Shown: piece by piece, positions 1-7,793 of the stretch
How the letters are laid out: each line of letters begins with the position of its first letter
Position numbering within the stretch: position 1 is the stretch's first letter
NCBI GenBank assembly: GCA_026706455.1
Contig: JAPOYS010000128.1
Location: 10,721 to 51,665, forward strand
Direction of reading: 5' to 3'
Length of the DNA: 40,945 bases
DNA from: Chloroflexota bacterium
GTDB taxonomy: Bacteria; Chloroflexota; Anaerolineae; Aggregatilineales; Phototrophicaceae
Position numbers and translations under genes: made by a program
Notes under the pieces: model-generated
Database searches by the model: none
Told to the model about the DNA's origin: nothing
The model's input: the letters and a program-made list of their open reading frames with translations, nothing else

Positions 1-193
1 CGCGTTCAAGCACGTTCAACAGCAAAAAGTCCTTATTCTTGAAATGATGATACAGGCTGGCGGCGGTCAAATTGACCTGCGCGGCGATGTCTTTCATCGT
101 GGTCGCCTCATAGCCGTTGCGATGCAGCACTTCGGCGGCCGCCCACAAGATATCTTCGCGATCCACCGACTGATCGGCTGGTTTTCGCGCCAA
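1..193 (-). CDS. TetR-family transcriptional regulator, N-terminal part (cut by window edge)
   Basis: This is the first 64 codons of a DNA-binding repressor-type regulator; the ligand-binding C-terminus lies outside the window. The translated start has the classical TetR helix-turn-helix: 'ATTMKDIAAQVNL' followed by 'SLYHHFKNKDFLL', where the YxHFxxKxxLL pattern is the family signature. The start codon is taken as TTG at 193-191 because an AAGGAG ribosome-binding site lies 7 bases upstream and no better start is in frame. The gene is divergent from the serine operon, but nothing visible shows that it controls that operon. The family call is secure; the target and ligand are unknown. Confidence 0.85.
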   Translation of the reverse strand, partial: MARKPADQSVDREDILWAAAEVLHRNGYEATTMKDIAAQVNLTAASLYHHFKNKDFLLLNVLER

Positions 194-227
194 GTCGCTG
201 CTCCTTCCCCAACTAAACTGCGATTCG

Positions 228-256
228 ATTGTAGATTAGGGACGGAAAGGATTCAA
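228..256 (-). promoter_or_regulatory. Probable sigma-70-type promoter of the TetR gene
   Basis: On the minus strand TTGAAT (251-256) and TACAAT (228-233) are separated by exactly 17 bases, about 35 bases ahead of the TTG start. Both boxes are close to consensus. An autoregulatory operator might overlap here, but I see no clear palindrome. Confidence 0.6.
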
Positions 257-350
257 GCCAGCAAAGGTCCGCCTGTTCAATCCGCCCGCGCCGGCCGCTT
301 GGAGGCAAAAGGACGAGCGAGGCGGCGCTACACAATGGGCGCGACGCGGC

Positions 351-356
351 TATAAT
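351..356 (+). promoter_or_regulatory. Candidate -10 box upstream of serB operon
   Basis: A perfect TATAAT lies 33 bases before the serB ATG. The -35 region is weak (GCTACA at 327-332 with an 18-base spacer). The 194-389 gap between the divergent genes holds this box and the TetR promoter and nothing else I can identify. Confidence 0.45.
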
Positions 357-389
357 GAGCGCGTTCAGCCAACCGTCCGGAAGGCAATC

Positions 390-1262
390 ATGCCCGATTC
401 ACGCTGGTCCCGCTACAACCTTGTTTTCTTCGACTGCGATAGCACCTTGTCGTCCATCGAAGGCATTGATGAGTTGGCGCGCTTGAAGGGCAAGGCGGGG
501 CGCGTCGGGCTCTTGACCAGCAAAGCGATGGATGGCGAGCTCGACTTGGCTGAGGTATACGGCAAGCGCTTGCGGGCGATCAAGCCGACGCGGGCGCAAT
601 TGAAAGCGGTGGAGGAGCGCTATTGGGAAACCAAGATAGAAGACGCGCAAGCGGTCATCGCGGCGCTTACAGCATTGGACAACCATGTATTTATCATCAG
701 CGGCGGTTTGATCGACGCGGTCAAGGGCTTCGGGCGGCGCCTGGGCGTGGAGCCAGAAAATATTCGCGCGGTCGAACTGGAGTACAACGAACTGTCCGGG
801 CGCTGGTGGGATTATTCGGAGCCGCAAGCGCAGCAGTCCAAATCGTACCTCGACTACAGCGAAGGTCCGCTGACCGTATCGAACGGCAAGGCGGACATCA
901 TCCGGGAGTTGGCGGGCGCGCGGCCCGGGCGGCGCATGATGGTCGGCGATGGTTCGTCTGACCTGGCGGCCCGCTGCGAGGTCGATCTCTTTGTCGGCTT
1001 TGGCGGCGTGGTCGCGCGCGAGCGGGTCAAAGAAGGCGCGGATGTCTTCGTGCTTAGCGCGTCGCTCGCGCCCATTCTGCCATTGGCTGCCGGGCGCAGC
1101 GGCTGGGAGCGGTTGCGCGGGACGGCGCATGAATCCGCCTTTCGCAAGGGCTTGGCGCTTTCGCTCGGTGAGGAGCGCCTGCTTTTCCAAAGCGGGCATC
1201 TGCGCGACCGATTCATTCGCGAATTTGAGGACGTGACGCAAGCATGGAATTCAAAGCCATAA
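390..1262 (+). CDS. serB: Phosphoserine phosphatase-like HAD hydrolase (SerB)
   Basis: The protein (290 aa) is predicted to remove phosphate from O-phosphoserine, the last step of serine biosynthesis, in the cytosol. HAD motif I is DCDST (Asp15 nucleophile, Asp17), followed by the SerB-like 'EGIDELA'. Motif II is 'IISGG', the lysine is in 'NGKADII', and motif IV is 'GDGSSDL'. The 'GFGGVVARERVK' stretch just after motif IV resembles the animal PSPH type more than E. coli SerB. A tail of about 60 residues follows the HAD core and matches nothing I recognise. The gene overlaps the next ATG by 19 bases, and serA follows two genes later, which supports the serine assignment. Substrate specificity is inferred from motifs and neighbours. 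Confidence 0.85.
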   Translation: MPDSRWSRYNLVFFDCDSTLSSIEGIDELARLKGKAGRVGLLTSKAMDGELDLAEVYGKRLRAIKPTRAQLKAVEERYWETKIEDAQAVIAALTALDNHVFIISGGLIDAVKGFGRRLGVEPENIRAVELEYNELSGRWWDYSEPQAQQSKSYLDYSEGPLTVSNGKADIIRELAGARPGRRMMVGDGSSDLAARCEVDLFVGFGGVVARERVKEGADVFVLSASLAPILPLAAGRSGWERLRGTAHESAFRKGLALSLGEERLLFQSGHLRDRFIREFEDVTQAWNSKP

Positions 1263-1912
1263 TCTTTGACATGGACGGCCTGCTCGTCGATTCCGAGCCG
1301 GTCTGGAATGAAGTGGAAGTTGAGCTGGTGGAGTCTTGCGGCTATGTCTATTCGCAAGAGGTGCGCGAGCTAGGCATCGGCATGCGCATTGACGAATTCG
1401 CCGTGATCCTGCAGCAGCACTATCCGAAGTTGGGCTCGACGCCGGCGGCGATAGAAGCCGCCATAACGCAAGGGATGCTGCGCCAACCCGCCGAAAGAAT
1501 TCGCGTGCGGCCCGGCGCGGAGGAACTCGTCCGGTACGTCGCCGACCTGGGCATCCCGCGCGCGATCGCCTCCAGTTCGCCGCAAGTGATCATCGAACAT
1601 TTTGTGGCGCTGCTCGGCTGGGCCGATCTGATTCCGCATCGCTATTCCGCCGAGACCTTGGCGCGCGGCAAACCGGCGCCGGATATCTTCCTGCACACAG
1701 CCGACCAGCTCGGATTCGCGCCCGAGTCATGCCTAGCGCTGGAAGACAGCCGCCTCGGCACAATCGCGGCGCTGAGAGCCGGCATGACCTGCTACAGCGT
1801 GCCTGATCTTTCGCATTCGCGCCTGGCTGACTTCGCCGAGATCAACAACAAGATTTACGGCAGCTTACATGAGGTATTGGACAATCTGAAAGGGAAAGGG
1901 ACTTTTGCGTGA
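1244..1912 (+). CDS. HAD-superfamily phosphatase, beta-phosphoglucomutase/YniC-like
   Basis: A 222-aa haloacid-dehalogenase hydrolase of the CbbY/PGMB subclass. Motif I is 'DMDGLLVDSEP' (Asp9, Asp11), motif II is 'ASSSP', the motif III lysine is in 'ARGKPAPDIF', and motif IV is 'LEDSRLG'. These point to a sugar-phosphate phosphatase or phosphomutase; sequence alone does not separate the two. It lies inside the serine operon, overlapping serB by 19 bases and serA by 4, so it is co-translated with both. Its role there is unclear: it may clean up side products or work on a different phosphate ester. Confidence 0.85.
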   Translation: MEFKAIIFDMDGLLVDSEPVWNEVEVELVESCGYVYSQEVRELGIGMRIDEFAVILQQHYPKLGSTPAAIEAAITQGMLRQPAERIRVRPGAEELVRYVADLGIPRAIASSSPQVIIEHFVALLGWADLIPHRYSAETLARGKPAPDIFLHTADQLGFAPESCLALEDSRLGTIAALRAGMTCYSVPDLSHSRLADFAEINNKIYGSLHEVLDNLKGKGTFA

Positions 1913-3504
1913 GCACGATGAACGTGGTCGTCGCGACCGATCTGACGCCGGAGAGCATCGCGCTGCTGGAATCGAGAGATGGCATCGCCGTCGCCTGCGT
2001 GCCGCCGAAGACGGCCAACGTGCGCGCCGCGCTGGAGTATGCCGAGGCGATAATCTCGCGTTCGGATTTCAAGCTGGACGCGCCTCTGCTTGAGCGCGCG
2101 CCGCATTTGCGATTGATCGCGCGCGTGTCGGCCGGGCTGACGGGCATCGACATCGACAGCGCCAGCGAACGCGGCATCCTGGTGATGAATGCGCCGGGCG
2201 TGAGCGCCGTATCAGCCGCCGAGCACACCTTGGCGCTGATGCTGGCCTTGAGTCGGAATCTTCCGGCTGTTCACGACAGCCTGCGGGAAGGCTGGTGGCT
2301 CTTTGATCGCGGGCAGCAGGTTGGCCTTCAGCTGCAGGGCAAGACAGTCGGCATCATCGGCTTGGGACGCGTGGGCCAGCGGGTGGCGCATTTGTGCCTG
2401 GCGCTGGGCATGTCCGCGCTTGCCTACGATCCCTACATCCGCGAAGAGCAAGTCACCGAGGCGCGAATTCAACTGGTCGGCTTGACCGAGCTGCTGGGCG
2501 GCGCTGATTACGTCAGCATGCACGTGCCAGCGACGAAGGAGACGCAGGATTTCTTCGACGAGGAGAGGCTGGGGCAAATGAAGCGCGGCGCCTTCTTCAT
2601 CAACACCGCTCATGGCGGCATCGTCAAAGAGTCGCTGCTGGCGGAAGCGCTGGCGGACGGGCGCTTGGGCGGCGTCGCGCTTGATGTCTGGAACGAAGAA
2701 CCGCCTTTCAACAGCCCGCTGATCGGCATGGACAAGGTCATTCATACGCCGCATATCGGCGACAACACGGCTGAAGCGCGCAAGGACCTGTCGCTGCAGA
2801 TCGCCGAACAAGTCATTGACGCGCTCGAAGACCGCGATTATCGCAACGTCGTCAACATGCCACTCCTGCCCGGTGTCAAATACGAGCATATTCGCCCCTT
2901 TATGCAGTTGGCTGAGAGCATCGGCGCCTTGCAGCATGTATTGGCGCGCAGCCCCATCCAGCGCATCGCTATCGAGATCATCGGCGACGAGATGAACGGG
3001 CTTATCAAACCGATGACTGTCGGTATCCTCAAGGGCTTGTTGAGCCCAATACTGGGCGAGCAGGTCAGCCTGGTGAACGCGCCGCTGCTGGCGGCCGAGC
3101 GCGGCTGGCGGATAACGCAAGCCAAGGGCATCAAAATCAGCGAATACCGCAATGTCATCACCTGCCAGATCACGCTGGAAGACGGCGAAGAGATCAGCAT
3201 CGCCGGCGCCCTGCTCGACCGCCAGAAGCCCTATATCTTGGGGATCAACGATTACCGCGTCCACTTTGAGCCGCGCGGGCATCTGCTGGTGATGGGCAGC
3301 CGCGACAAGCCGGGCGTGATCGGGCGGGTCGGCACGCTGATGGCGGAGAACGGCATCAATATCGCCAGCTGGCACACGGGGCGCGCCGCGCCCGGCGGCA
3401 ACACGCTGACGGTGCTCAACTTTGACGAAGCGCTGCCCGAGTCGGTGATGGCTGAACTGCGCGAGCAGGATTTTATTCGGCATGTGCATCAGCTGCGGAT
3501 TTGA
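1909..3504 (+). CDS. serA: D-3-phosphoglycerate dehydrogenase (SerA), long ACT-containing form
   Basis: Oxidises 3-phosphoglycerate to 3-phosphohydroxypyruvate with NAD+, the committed step of serine synthesis. At 531 aa it is the long form: a catalytic/NAD module (residues 1 to about 315) with 'GIIGLGRVGQRVA' for NAD binding, the Arg in 'LIARVSAG', the Glu in 'WNEEPP' and the His in 'HTPHIGDN'; then an intervening regulatory domain; then a C-terminal ACT domain from about residue 455 ('DKPGVIGRVGTLMAENGINI'). The start is GTG at 1909, overlapping the upstream stop (GTGA), with an AAAGGG-type ribosome-binding site 8 bases away; the ATG at 1918 is too far from it. The ACT domain suggests serine feedback inhibition (family knowledge). 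No serC is present. Confidence 0.95.
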   Translation: MSTMNVVVATDLTPESIALLESRDGIAVACVPPKTANVRAALEYAEAIISRSDFKLDAPLLERAPHLRLIARVSAGLTGIDIDSASERGILVMNAPGVSAVSAAEHTLALMLALSRNLPAVHDSLREGWWLFDRGQQVGLQLQGKTVGIIGLGRVGQRVAHLCLALGMSALAYDPYIREEQVTEARIQLVGLTELLGGADYVSMHVPATKETQDFFDEERLGQMKRGAFFINTAHGGIVKESLLAEALADGRLGGVALDVWNEEPPFNSPLIGMDKVIHTPHIGDNTAEARKDLSLQIAEQVIDALEDRDYRNVVNMPLLPGVKYEHIRPFMQLAESIGALQHVLARSPIQRIAIEIIGDEMNGLIKPMTVGILKGLLSPILGEQVSLVNAPLLAAERGWRITQAKGIKISEYRNVITCQITLEDGEEISIAGALLDRQKPYILGINDYRVHFEPRGHLLVMGSRDKPGVIGRVGTLMAENGINIASWHTGRAAPGGNTLTVLNFDEALPESVMAELREQDFIRHVHQLRI

Positions 3505-3512
3505 GGCGCGAA

Positions 3513-3767
3513 TCAAGTTACACTAATGGCGATGGTACAAGAGGGAGGCGTTTTGATTCTCGAATCGACAATCGACTTGCCGCTTGAAGCCATCCGCGAA
3601 TACTGCTCAACACGCTCCACCTCAAGGCGGTAGGCGGCGACTGCGCGCAGGAATTCCGCGCGCTTTTCCGCGGGGACAAATTGAAGAAGTTCGGTTGGAG
3701 AAGGGCTACGATTGGAGATACCGGGGGCTTGCGGCAAATCGTCTTCGGCGTTTGGCAAATCGCTCAC
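3513..3767 (-). CDS. Small hypothetical protein, second gene of a coupled pair
   Basis: I do not recognise this 84-residue product. Its middle is predicted helical and charged ('VPAEKRAEFLRAVAAYRLEVERVEQY'-like; positions about 31-56), and its last 20 residues are uncharged and unusual. It begins with GTG overlapping the upstream stop (GTGA) and has AAGGA 6 bases ahead, so it is translationally coupled to the gene at 3764-4018. It ends 8 bases from the convergent serA stop. Two small coupled genes behind one promoter recall toxin-antitoxin pairs, but neither product shows a known toxin or antitoxin fold, so this is not a functional claim. Confidence 0.5.
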   Translation of the reverse strand: MSDLPNAEDDLPQAPGISNRSPSPTELLQFVPAEKRAEFLRAVAAYRLEVERVEQYSRMASSGKSIVDSRIKTPPSCTIAISVT

Positions 3768-4018
3768 TCGCGTTCCTTCTCGGTAAGTTCTTTTTCATAT
3801 TCGCCGATAGCCCAACGCATGCTTTCACCGACCGATTCCCATGTGGCTCGGATCGCATCTTCCGTCGACGGGATAGGCGCAGGATTACGGTATTTGGCGC
3901 GGATTCTCTCAATCAGATCACGATCCAGCGAGCCGTGGAAGTCGAACAGACTCGCGATGCCGTGCAATATTGGTCGCTTCGGCAAAATATTTGAAGTCGA
4001 TGTTTCGTTTGTGGCCAT
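3764..4018 (-). CDS. Small hypothetical protein, first gene of a coupled pair
   Basis: An 84-residue protein of unknown function with a conserved-looking centre: 'SLFDFHGSLDRDLIERIR' (roughly residues 22-39), then a proline-rich turn and an amphipathic helix ending in 'EYEKELTEKERE'. An in-frame ATG at 4051 would add 11 residues, but that codon lies inside the best -10 box (4047-4052), so the ATG at 4018 is chosen. No strong ribosome-binding site is visible. It overlaps the downstream small gene by 4 bases. It does not match a domain I can name; a stand-alone regulatory or antitoxin-like protein is possible but unproven. Confidence 0.55.
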   Translation of the reverse strand: MATNETSTSNILPKRPILHGIASLFDFHGSLDRDLIERIRAKYRNPAPIPSTEDAIRATWESVGESMRWAIGEYEKELTEKERE

Positions 4019-4046
4019 ATCACGATTTCGCCATTTATCAAATCCA

Positions 4047-4076
4047 ATCATATCTTGTCGGCAGCCGATCTGTCAA
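4047..4076 (-). promoter_or_regulatory. Strong promoter of the small two-gene operon
   Basis: A perfect TTGACA (4071-4076, minus strand) and TATGAT (4047-4052) are separated by 18 bases. The element starts 9 bases after the uvrC stop, so the two small genes have their own promoter and do not depend on uvrC readthrough. It also rules out the upstream ATG at 4051 as a start. Confidence 0.65.
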
Positions 4077-4085
4077 GCAGCGCGC

Positions 4086-6008
4086 TCAATCCAAATGGCT
4101 CTTAATCGCCAGCGCCACCTCTTTGCTGATGCCGTTGACGGCTGACAGTTCAGCGACGCTGGCGCTGCGGATGGCGTCTATCGAATTCTCGAAGTGCTTG
4201 AGCAGGACCTTGCGCCGTTTCGGTCCAACGCCGGGCACTGTCTCCAGCCGGCTGGAGAGCCCTCGCTTGCTGCGCTGCTTGCGATGGCTGGTGATGGCGA
4301 AGCGATGGGCTTCATCGCGAACGCGCTGCACCAGGTAGAGGGCTTCGCTGCGGCGCGGCAGCAAGATGGAATCCGCTTGCGCGGGGATGAAGATCTCCTC
4401 GATGCGCTTGGCCAGCGCCGCCAATGGCACGCGATCAAGCAGGCCGAACTCAGCCAAGACGGACTTCGCCACGTTGAGCTGCCCCAGCCCGCCGTCGATC
4501 AACAGCAGGTCGGGCAGCAGGCGCCAGGTTTCATCTTTGTCTCGGCCATCGGGCGAGAGCTCGGCTTCCGCTTCGGCCGCTCGCTGCCAGCGCAGAAAAC
4601 GGCGGGTCAGCGCTTCGTTCATGGATTGGTAGTCGTCTGAGCCGCTGTGCGAGACCGTGCGGATATTGAAGCGGCGGTACTCGCTTTTGCGGGCGACGCC
4701 GCGGGCGAAGACCACGCGGCTGGCGACGATAGCCGTGCCCTGCGTGGTACTGATATCGAAACATTCGATGCGATTAGGCGCGCGCGGCAGATTCAGCGCT
4801 TCCTGCAATTCAGCCATCGCCTCTTCATGTTTGGTGGCGTCGGCTTCGTATTGGGCGCGCATCATTTGCAGGCTCTCGAGGGCGTTCTCCTGCGCCAAGC
4901 CGATCAGCTTGCGTTTGTCGCCGCGCTGCGGCACGTGAATCGTCACCTTGGAGCTCGCGCGTTTGTCGCTCAGCCAGCGCTCCAGGATGCGCGCTTCTTC
5001 CACTTCATTGGGCAGGATCAACTCGCGCGGGATATTGCTGGAGGCGGCATAAAACTGGCTGATGAACTGTTCCAAGACAGCGGCGTCGCTCTCACCTTCG
5101 GTATTGTCCATCGCGCGCGAATCGCTGCCGATGAGCTTGCCGTTGCGGATGAACATGATTTGCACGGTGGCGTCGCGCTCGTCGCGCGCCAGCGCGATGA
5201 CATCGTGGTCGGTCATGTGTTTGCCGACCGCCTTGTGCTTGTTGGTGATGAAGTCGATCGCCCAGAGCTGATCGCGGATGGCGGCCGCGCCCTCGAAATT
5301 GAGTTCGGCCGACGCGCGCTTCATTTCGTTTTCGAGCCGCTTGCGCACCGGCTCGGCTCGGCCGCCCAGCACATCCATCAGCTCTTGAATCATGAAGCGA
5401 TATTCAGCGCGATTGACGGCGCCGATGCAGGGCGCGTTGCAGAGCTTGATGTCGTGAAAGAGGCAAGCGCGCTCGTCGCCGCCGGTGATTTCGCGATCGC
5501 AGGTCAAATAGGGGAAGGCTTTGCGCAAGTCGCGCAAGGTCTTCTGCACCACCCACATGGCGGAATAGGGACCGAAATAGCGCGAGCCGTCATCGACGAT
5601 GCGGCGCGTGGTTTCCACTTTGGGGAAGGCGTCGCCCCAGCCGACGCGAATATAGGGATAGCGCTTGTCGTCTTTGAGCTCGATGTTGAAGCGGGGCTTA
5701 TGTTTCTTGATCAAGGTCTCTTCGAGGATCAGCGCCTTGACTTCGTTTTCGGTGATGATGAAGTCGATGTCCGCGACTTGGCCGCGCATGCGCAGGGTCT
5801 TGCTGTTGCCGTCGGCTTGCGTTGTAAAGTAGCTGCGCACGCGATTGCGCAGGCGCTTCGCCTTGCCGACGTAGATCACCTTGCCTTTGGTGTTCTTCAG
5901 AAGATAAACGCCGGGCTTGGCCGGCAGGTTCTTCAGGATTGTCTCGATATGAGCCGGTTTCTGATACAGCATGAGCGGAGAATCGGCGCGCGCAATTCGA
6001 CGAAACAT
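4086..6008 (-). CDS. uvrC: UvrABC excinuclease subunit C
   Basis: Makes both DNA incisions flanking a lesion during nucleotide excision repair, after UvrA/UvrB damage recognition. The 640-aa product has the family order: a GIY-YIG nuclease (GVY at 33-35, YVG at 46-48), a Cys-rich linker, the UvrB-binding UVR motif ('FEGAAAIRDQL'), the RNase H-like nuclease with 'ECFDIS' and 'DGGLGQL', and C-terminal helix-hairpin-helix repeats ('VPGVGPKRRKVLLKHF', 'VNGISKEVA'). The start is ATG 6008, which may be leaderless because the -10 box lies 5 bases ahead; the ATG 12 codons downstream is the alternative. No other uvr genes are nearby. Confidence 0.96.
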   Translation of the reverse strand: MFRRIARADSPLMLYQKPAHIETILKNLPAKPGVYLLKNTKGKVIYVGKAKRLRNRVRSYFTTQADGNSKTLRMRGQVADIDFIITENEVKALILEETLIKKHKPRFNIELKDDKRYPYIRVGWGDAFPKVETTRRIVDDGSRYFGPYSAMWVVQKTLRDLRKAFPYLTCDREITGGDERACLFHDIKLCNAPCIGAVNRAEYRFMIQELMDVLGGRAEPVRKRLENEMKRASAELNFEGAAAIRDQLWAIDFITNKHKAVGKHMTDHDVIALARDERDATVQIMFIRNGKLIGSDSRAMDNTEGESDAAVLEQFISQFYAASSNIPRELILPNEVEEARILERWLSDKRASSKVTIHVPQRGDKRKLIGLAQENALESLQMMRAQYEADATKHEEAMAELQEALNLPRAPNRIECFDISTTQGTAIVASRVVFARGVARKSEYRRFNIRTVSHSGSDDYQSMNEALTRRFLRWQRAAEAEAELSPDGRDKDETWRLLPDLLLIDGGLGQLNVAKSVLAEFGLLDRVPLAALAKRIEEIFIPAQADSILLPRRSEALYLVQRVRDEAHRFAITSHRKQRSKRGLSSRLETVPGVGPKRRKVLLKHFENSIDAIRSASVAELSAVNGISKEVALAIKSHLD

Positions 6009-6013
6009 ATCTT

Positions 6014-6042
6014 ATTCTAGCATGACACGCATCAGGTGAGAA
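6014..6042 (-). promoter_or_regulatory. Promoter of uvrC, possibly giving a leaderless mRNA
   Basis: On the minus strand TTCTCA (6037-6042) and TAGAAT (6014-6019) are 17 bases apart. The uvrC ATG begins only 5 bases after the -10 box and no ribosome-binding site lies between, so transcription may start at or next to the A of the ATG. Confidence 0.55.
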
Positions 6043-6166
6043 CGCAGCCCGCCAGCGTTTGTAAAGCCAGCGCTTCAAATTCTCTCACCGCCGAGCACAC
6101 CGAGTTAATTGAGGACGCCGAGAGATCTTAGAGGGATTTACAATGAATTCCATTGCACAGGCGAGC

Positions 6167-6186
6167 GGGCCTTCCACGAAAGGCCC
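6167..6186. repeat. GC-rich hairpin ending in GCCCCTAC, member of a dispersed palindrome family
   Basis: GGGCCTT and AAGGCCC form a perfect 7-bp stem with a 6-base loop, and the right arm runs into CCCTAC. It lies between the divergent uvrC and rsmH genes. The same GCCCCTAC ending occurs in palindromes near 10700-10722 and 35810-35880. No T run follows, so it is not an obvious terminator. Confidence 0.5.
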
Positions 6187-6227
6187 CTACGGTCGTCATG
6201 CTGTACGGGAGTTCGGACTCAACAGCA

Positions 6228-6233
6228 TATAAT
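6228..6233 (+). promoter_or_regulatory. Candidate -10 box for the division/cell-wall cluster
   Basis: A perfect TATAAT lies 47 bases before the rsmH ATG. No good -35 box is visible at 16-18 bases. I found no mraZ gene and no obvious repeated MraZ-type operator in the gap. Confidence 0.4.
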
Positions 6234-6280
6234 CGATACGGTATGCTGGCGGTCGGCGGAGAGCGTGTGAATCGGGGACG

Positions 6281-7216
6281 ATGAGCCGGCATATTCCGAT
6301 TCTGGAACGGGAAGTTATTGACGCGCTGCGCGCCGCGGCGCCAGCGGTCCGGCGGCTGATAGACGGTACGGTCGGCGGCGGCGGGCACACGCGCGCGCTA
6401 TTGAGCGCCGGCATCGACGAAGCCCTCGGTATTGACCTGGACGCGAGCGCGATCCCTCTTGCCGAGTCTGGACTGGCCGAGTTCGGACATCGCGCGCGCG
6501 TAATTCAGGGCAGCTATGTCGATATGGCGGCGATGGCGCGCATGATGGGCTGGGGTCAAGTTGATGCCATCCTGCTTGATCTGGGCGTGTCGTCGCTTCA
6601 GTTGGATGATCCGAGGCGGGGCTTCTCCTTTCGCTTTGACGCGCCGCTGGACATGCGCTTCCAGGCCAGCAGCGGCGGCCCGACGGCGCAAGATCTGGTC
6701 AACAGCTTGCCGGCGGCGGCTCTAGCCGAGCTCTTCTACCGCTACGGCGACGAGCGGCATTCGCGCCGCATCGCCAGCGCGATAGTCGATCAGCGCCCGA
6801 TCGCGTCTTCGCGTCAACTGGCTGAGCTGGTGACGCGCGTCAAAGCGGGAACGGCGCGCGGGGCTGGCCAGATCCACCCGGCGACACGCGTCTTTCAGGC
6901 GCTGCGCATCGCGGTCAATCAAGAATTGGACGCGCTTGAGCGCGCTCTGCCTATCGCCGTGGATCTGCTGCGTCCTGGAGGTCGCCTGGCGGTGATTTCC
7001 TTTCACAGCTTGGAAGATCGCATCGTCAAGCGGACCTTCAAAGAGCTTTCCACAAGTATGACGGCGCCGCCCGGCATGGCTTCCCTGGGCGAGCGGCGCG
7101 CGCAAATCAACTTGGTCAATCGCAAACCGATCAGGCCGGCGCGCGCGGAAATTATGGCGAATCCGCGCAGCCGCAGCGCCAAGCTCCGCGTGGTTCAGAA
7201 GCTGGAACGCGCTTGA
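6281..7216 (+). CDS. rsmH: 16S rRNA m4C1402 methyltransferase RsmH (MraW)
   Basis: N4-methylates C1402 in the 16S rRNA decoding centre using S-adenosylmethionine. The 311-aa length is normal. It starts with the family signature 'HIPILEREVIDAL', followed by the SAM-binding 'DGTVGGGGHT' (28-37), 'GIDLDASAI', 'LLDLGVSSLQLD', 'GFSFR', 'TRVFQALRIAVNQEL' and 'ISFHSLEDRIVK'. It is the first gene of the cluster; the usual upstream mraZ is missing. The stop overlaps an ATG (ATGA-like TGATG) that opens only a 30-codon reading frame. RNA methylation and division genes are classically linked here. Confidence 0.97.
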   Translation: MSRHIPILEREVIDALRAAAPAVRRLIDGTVGGGGHTRALLSAGIDEALGIDLDASAIPLAESGLAEFGHRARVIQGSYVDMAAMARMMGWGQVDAILLDLGVSSLQLDDPRRGFSFRFDAPLDMRFQASSGGPTAQDLVNSLPAAALAELFYRYGDERHSRRIASAIVDQRPIASSRQLAELVTRVKAGTARGAGQIHPATRVFQALRIAVNQELDALERALPIAVDLLRPGGRLAVISFHSLEDRIVKRTFKELSTSMTAPPGMASLGERRAQINLVNRKPIRPARAEIMANPRSRSAKLRVVQKLERA

Positions 7217-7322
7217 TGCCGAGTTGCGTGAAATCCCGAATTGAATACATTGGTAAGGACATGGGGCACCGCATTCATCGCGACCGTCTTGGCCGCTCCC
7301 TGCGCTAGATAGTTAAGAACCT

Positions 7323-7793
7323 ATGTCGCAAACCTGGCTTCAACATACTTTCAGTCGCAAGCGCTTTCAGACGCGCAACCAAGCGACGGCGCTGGCGATC
7401 TTTGGCGTCGCCATTCTGTTGATCCTGGGCAGCCTATATCTGTCACAGGTCGCGTCCTTCGCCATTACCAATCGCGAGATTGAAGATCTGATCAGACGCC
7501 GCGATCAGCTGAAGCGCCAGAACGAGCAGTTGATCGGCGAGATCGCCAGCTTTCGCACGGTGCCGAGGTTATTCGCGCGCGCCGTCGAGATCGGATTTCG
7601 CCCGGCGAGCAACAACGACATCGATTACATACTCCTGGAGGGTTACAATCCGCAGCCTGCGGTTGCGCCGCCTGATCGGGCTGCGCTCAGCGACGCCAAC
7701 GGCGCCGCGCCCGCTTACGACGAGACATTCAGCAGCTGGCTGGAGCGGCAATTCACGCTGCTGCGCGATCAGTTTGAATCCTTTGGCAAGTGA
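7323..7793 (+). CDS. FtsL/DivIC-like septum protein, single-pass membrane coiled coil
   Basis: Predicted bitopic divisome protein of 156 aa. A basic cytoplasmic N-terminus of about 24 residues is followed by one membrane segment (about 25-46, 'LAIFGVAILLILGSLYLSQV') and then a charged coiled coil (about 50-75, rich in R/E/Q) and a flexible outer tail. This topology, and the place between rsmH and the PBP gene, are those of FtsL, which links FtsQ/FtsB to the FtsW-FtsI synthase. Primary sequence of FtsL is poorly conserved, so the name rests on position and topology. The stop overlaps the next start (GTGA). A longer C-terminal tail than E. coli FtsL (121 aa) is present. Confidence 0.7.
   Translation: MSQTWLQHTFSRKRFQTRNQATALAIFGVAILLILGSLYLSQVASFAITNREIEDLIRRRDQLKRQNEQLIGEIASFRTVPRLFARAVEIGFRPASNNDIDYILLEGYNPQPAVAPPDRAALSDANGAAPAYDETFSSWLERQFTLLRDQFESFGK

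Noticed and set aside
44-355. Open frame of 103 codons on the plus strand
   Set aside because: It is antisense to the TetR helix-turn-helix, and crosses the promoter region; the TetR product is clearly recognisable.
399-1241. Long minus-strand open frame across serB
   Set aside because: It is the antisense shadow of a recognisable HAD phosphatase; GC-rich codon use opens such frames.
2212-3516. 434-codon minus-strand frame across serA
   Set aside because: SerA has all its motifs in the plus frame; the antisense translation has no domain and is His/Gln/Arg-rich, as is typical for shadows.
4647-6020. 457-codon plus-strand frame across uvrC
   Set aside because: Antisense to uvrC, whose GIY-YIG, UVR and helix-hairpin-helix motifs are complete.
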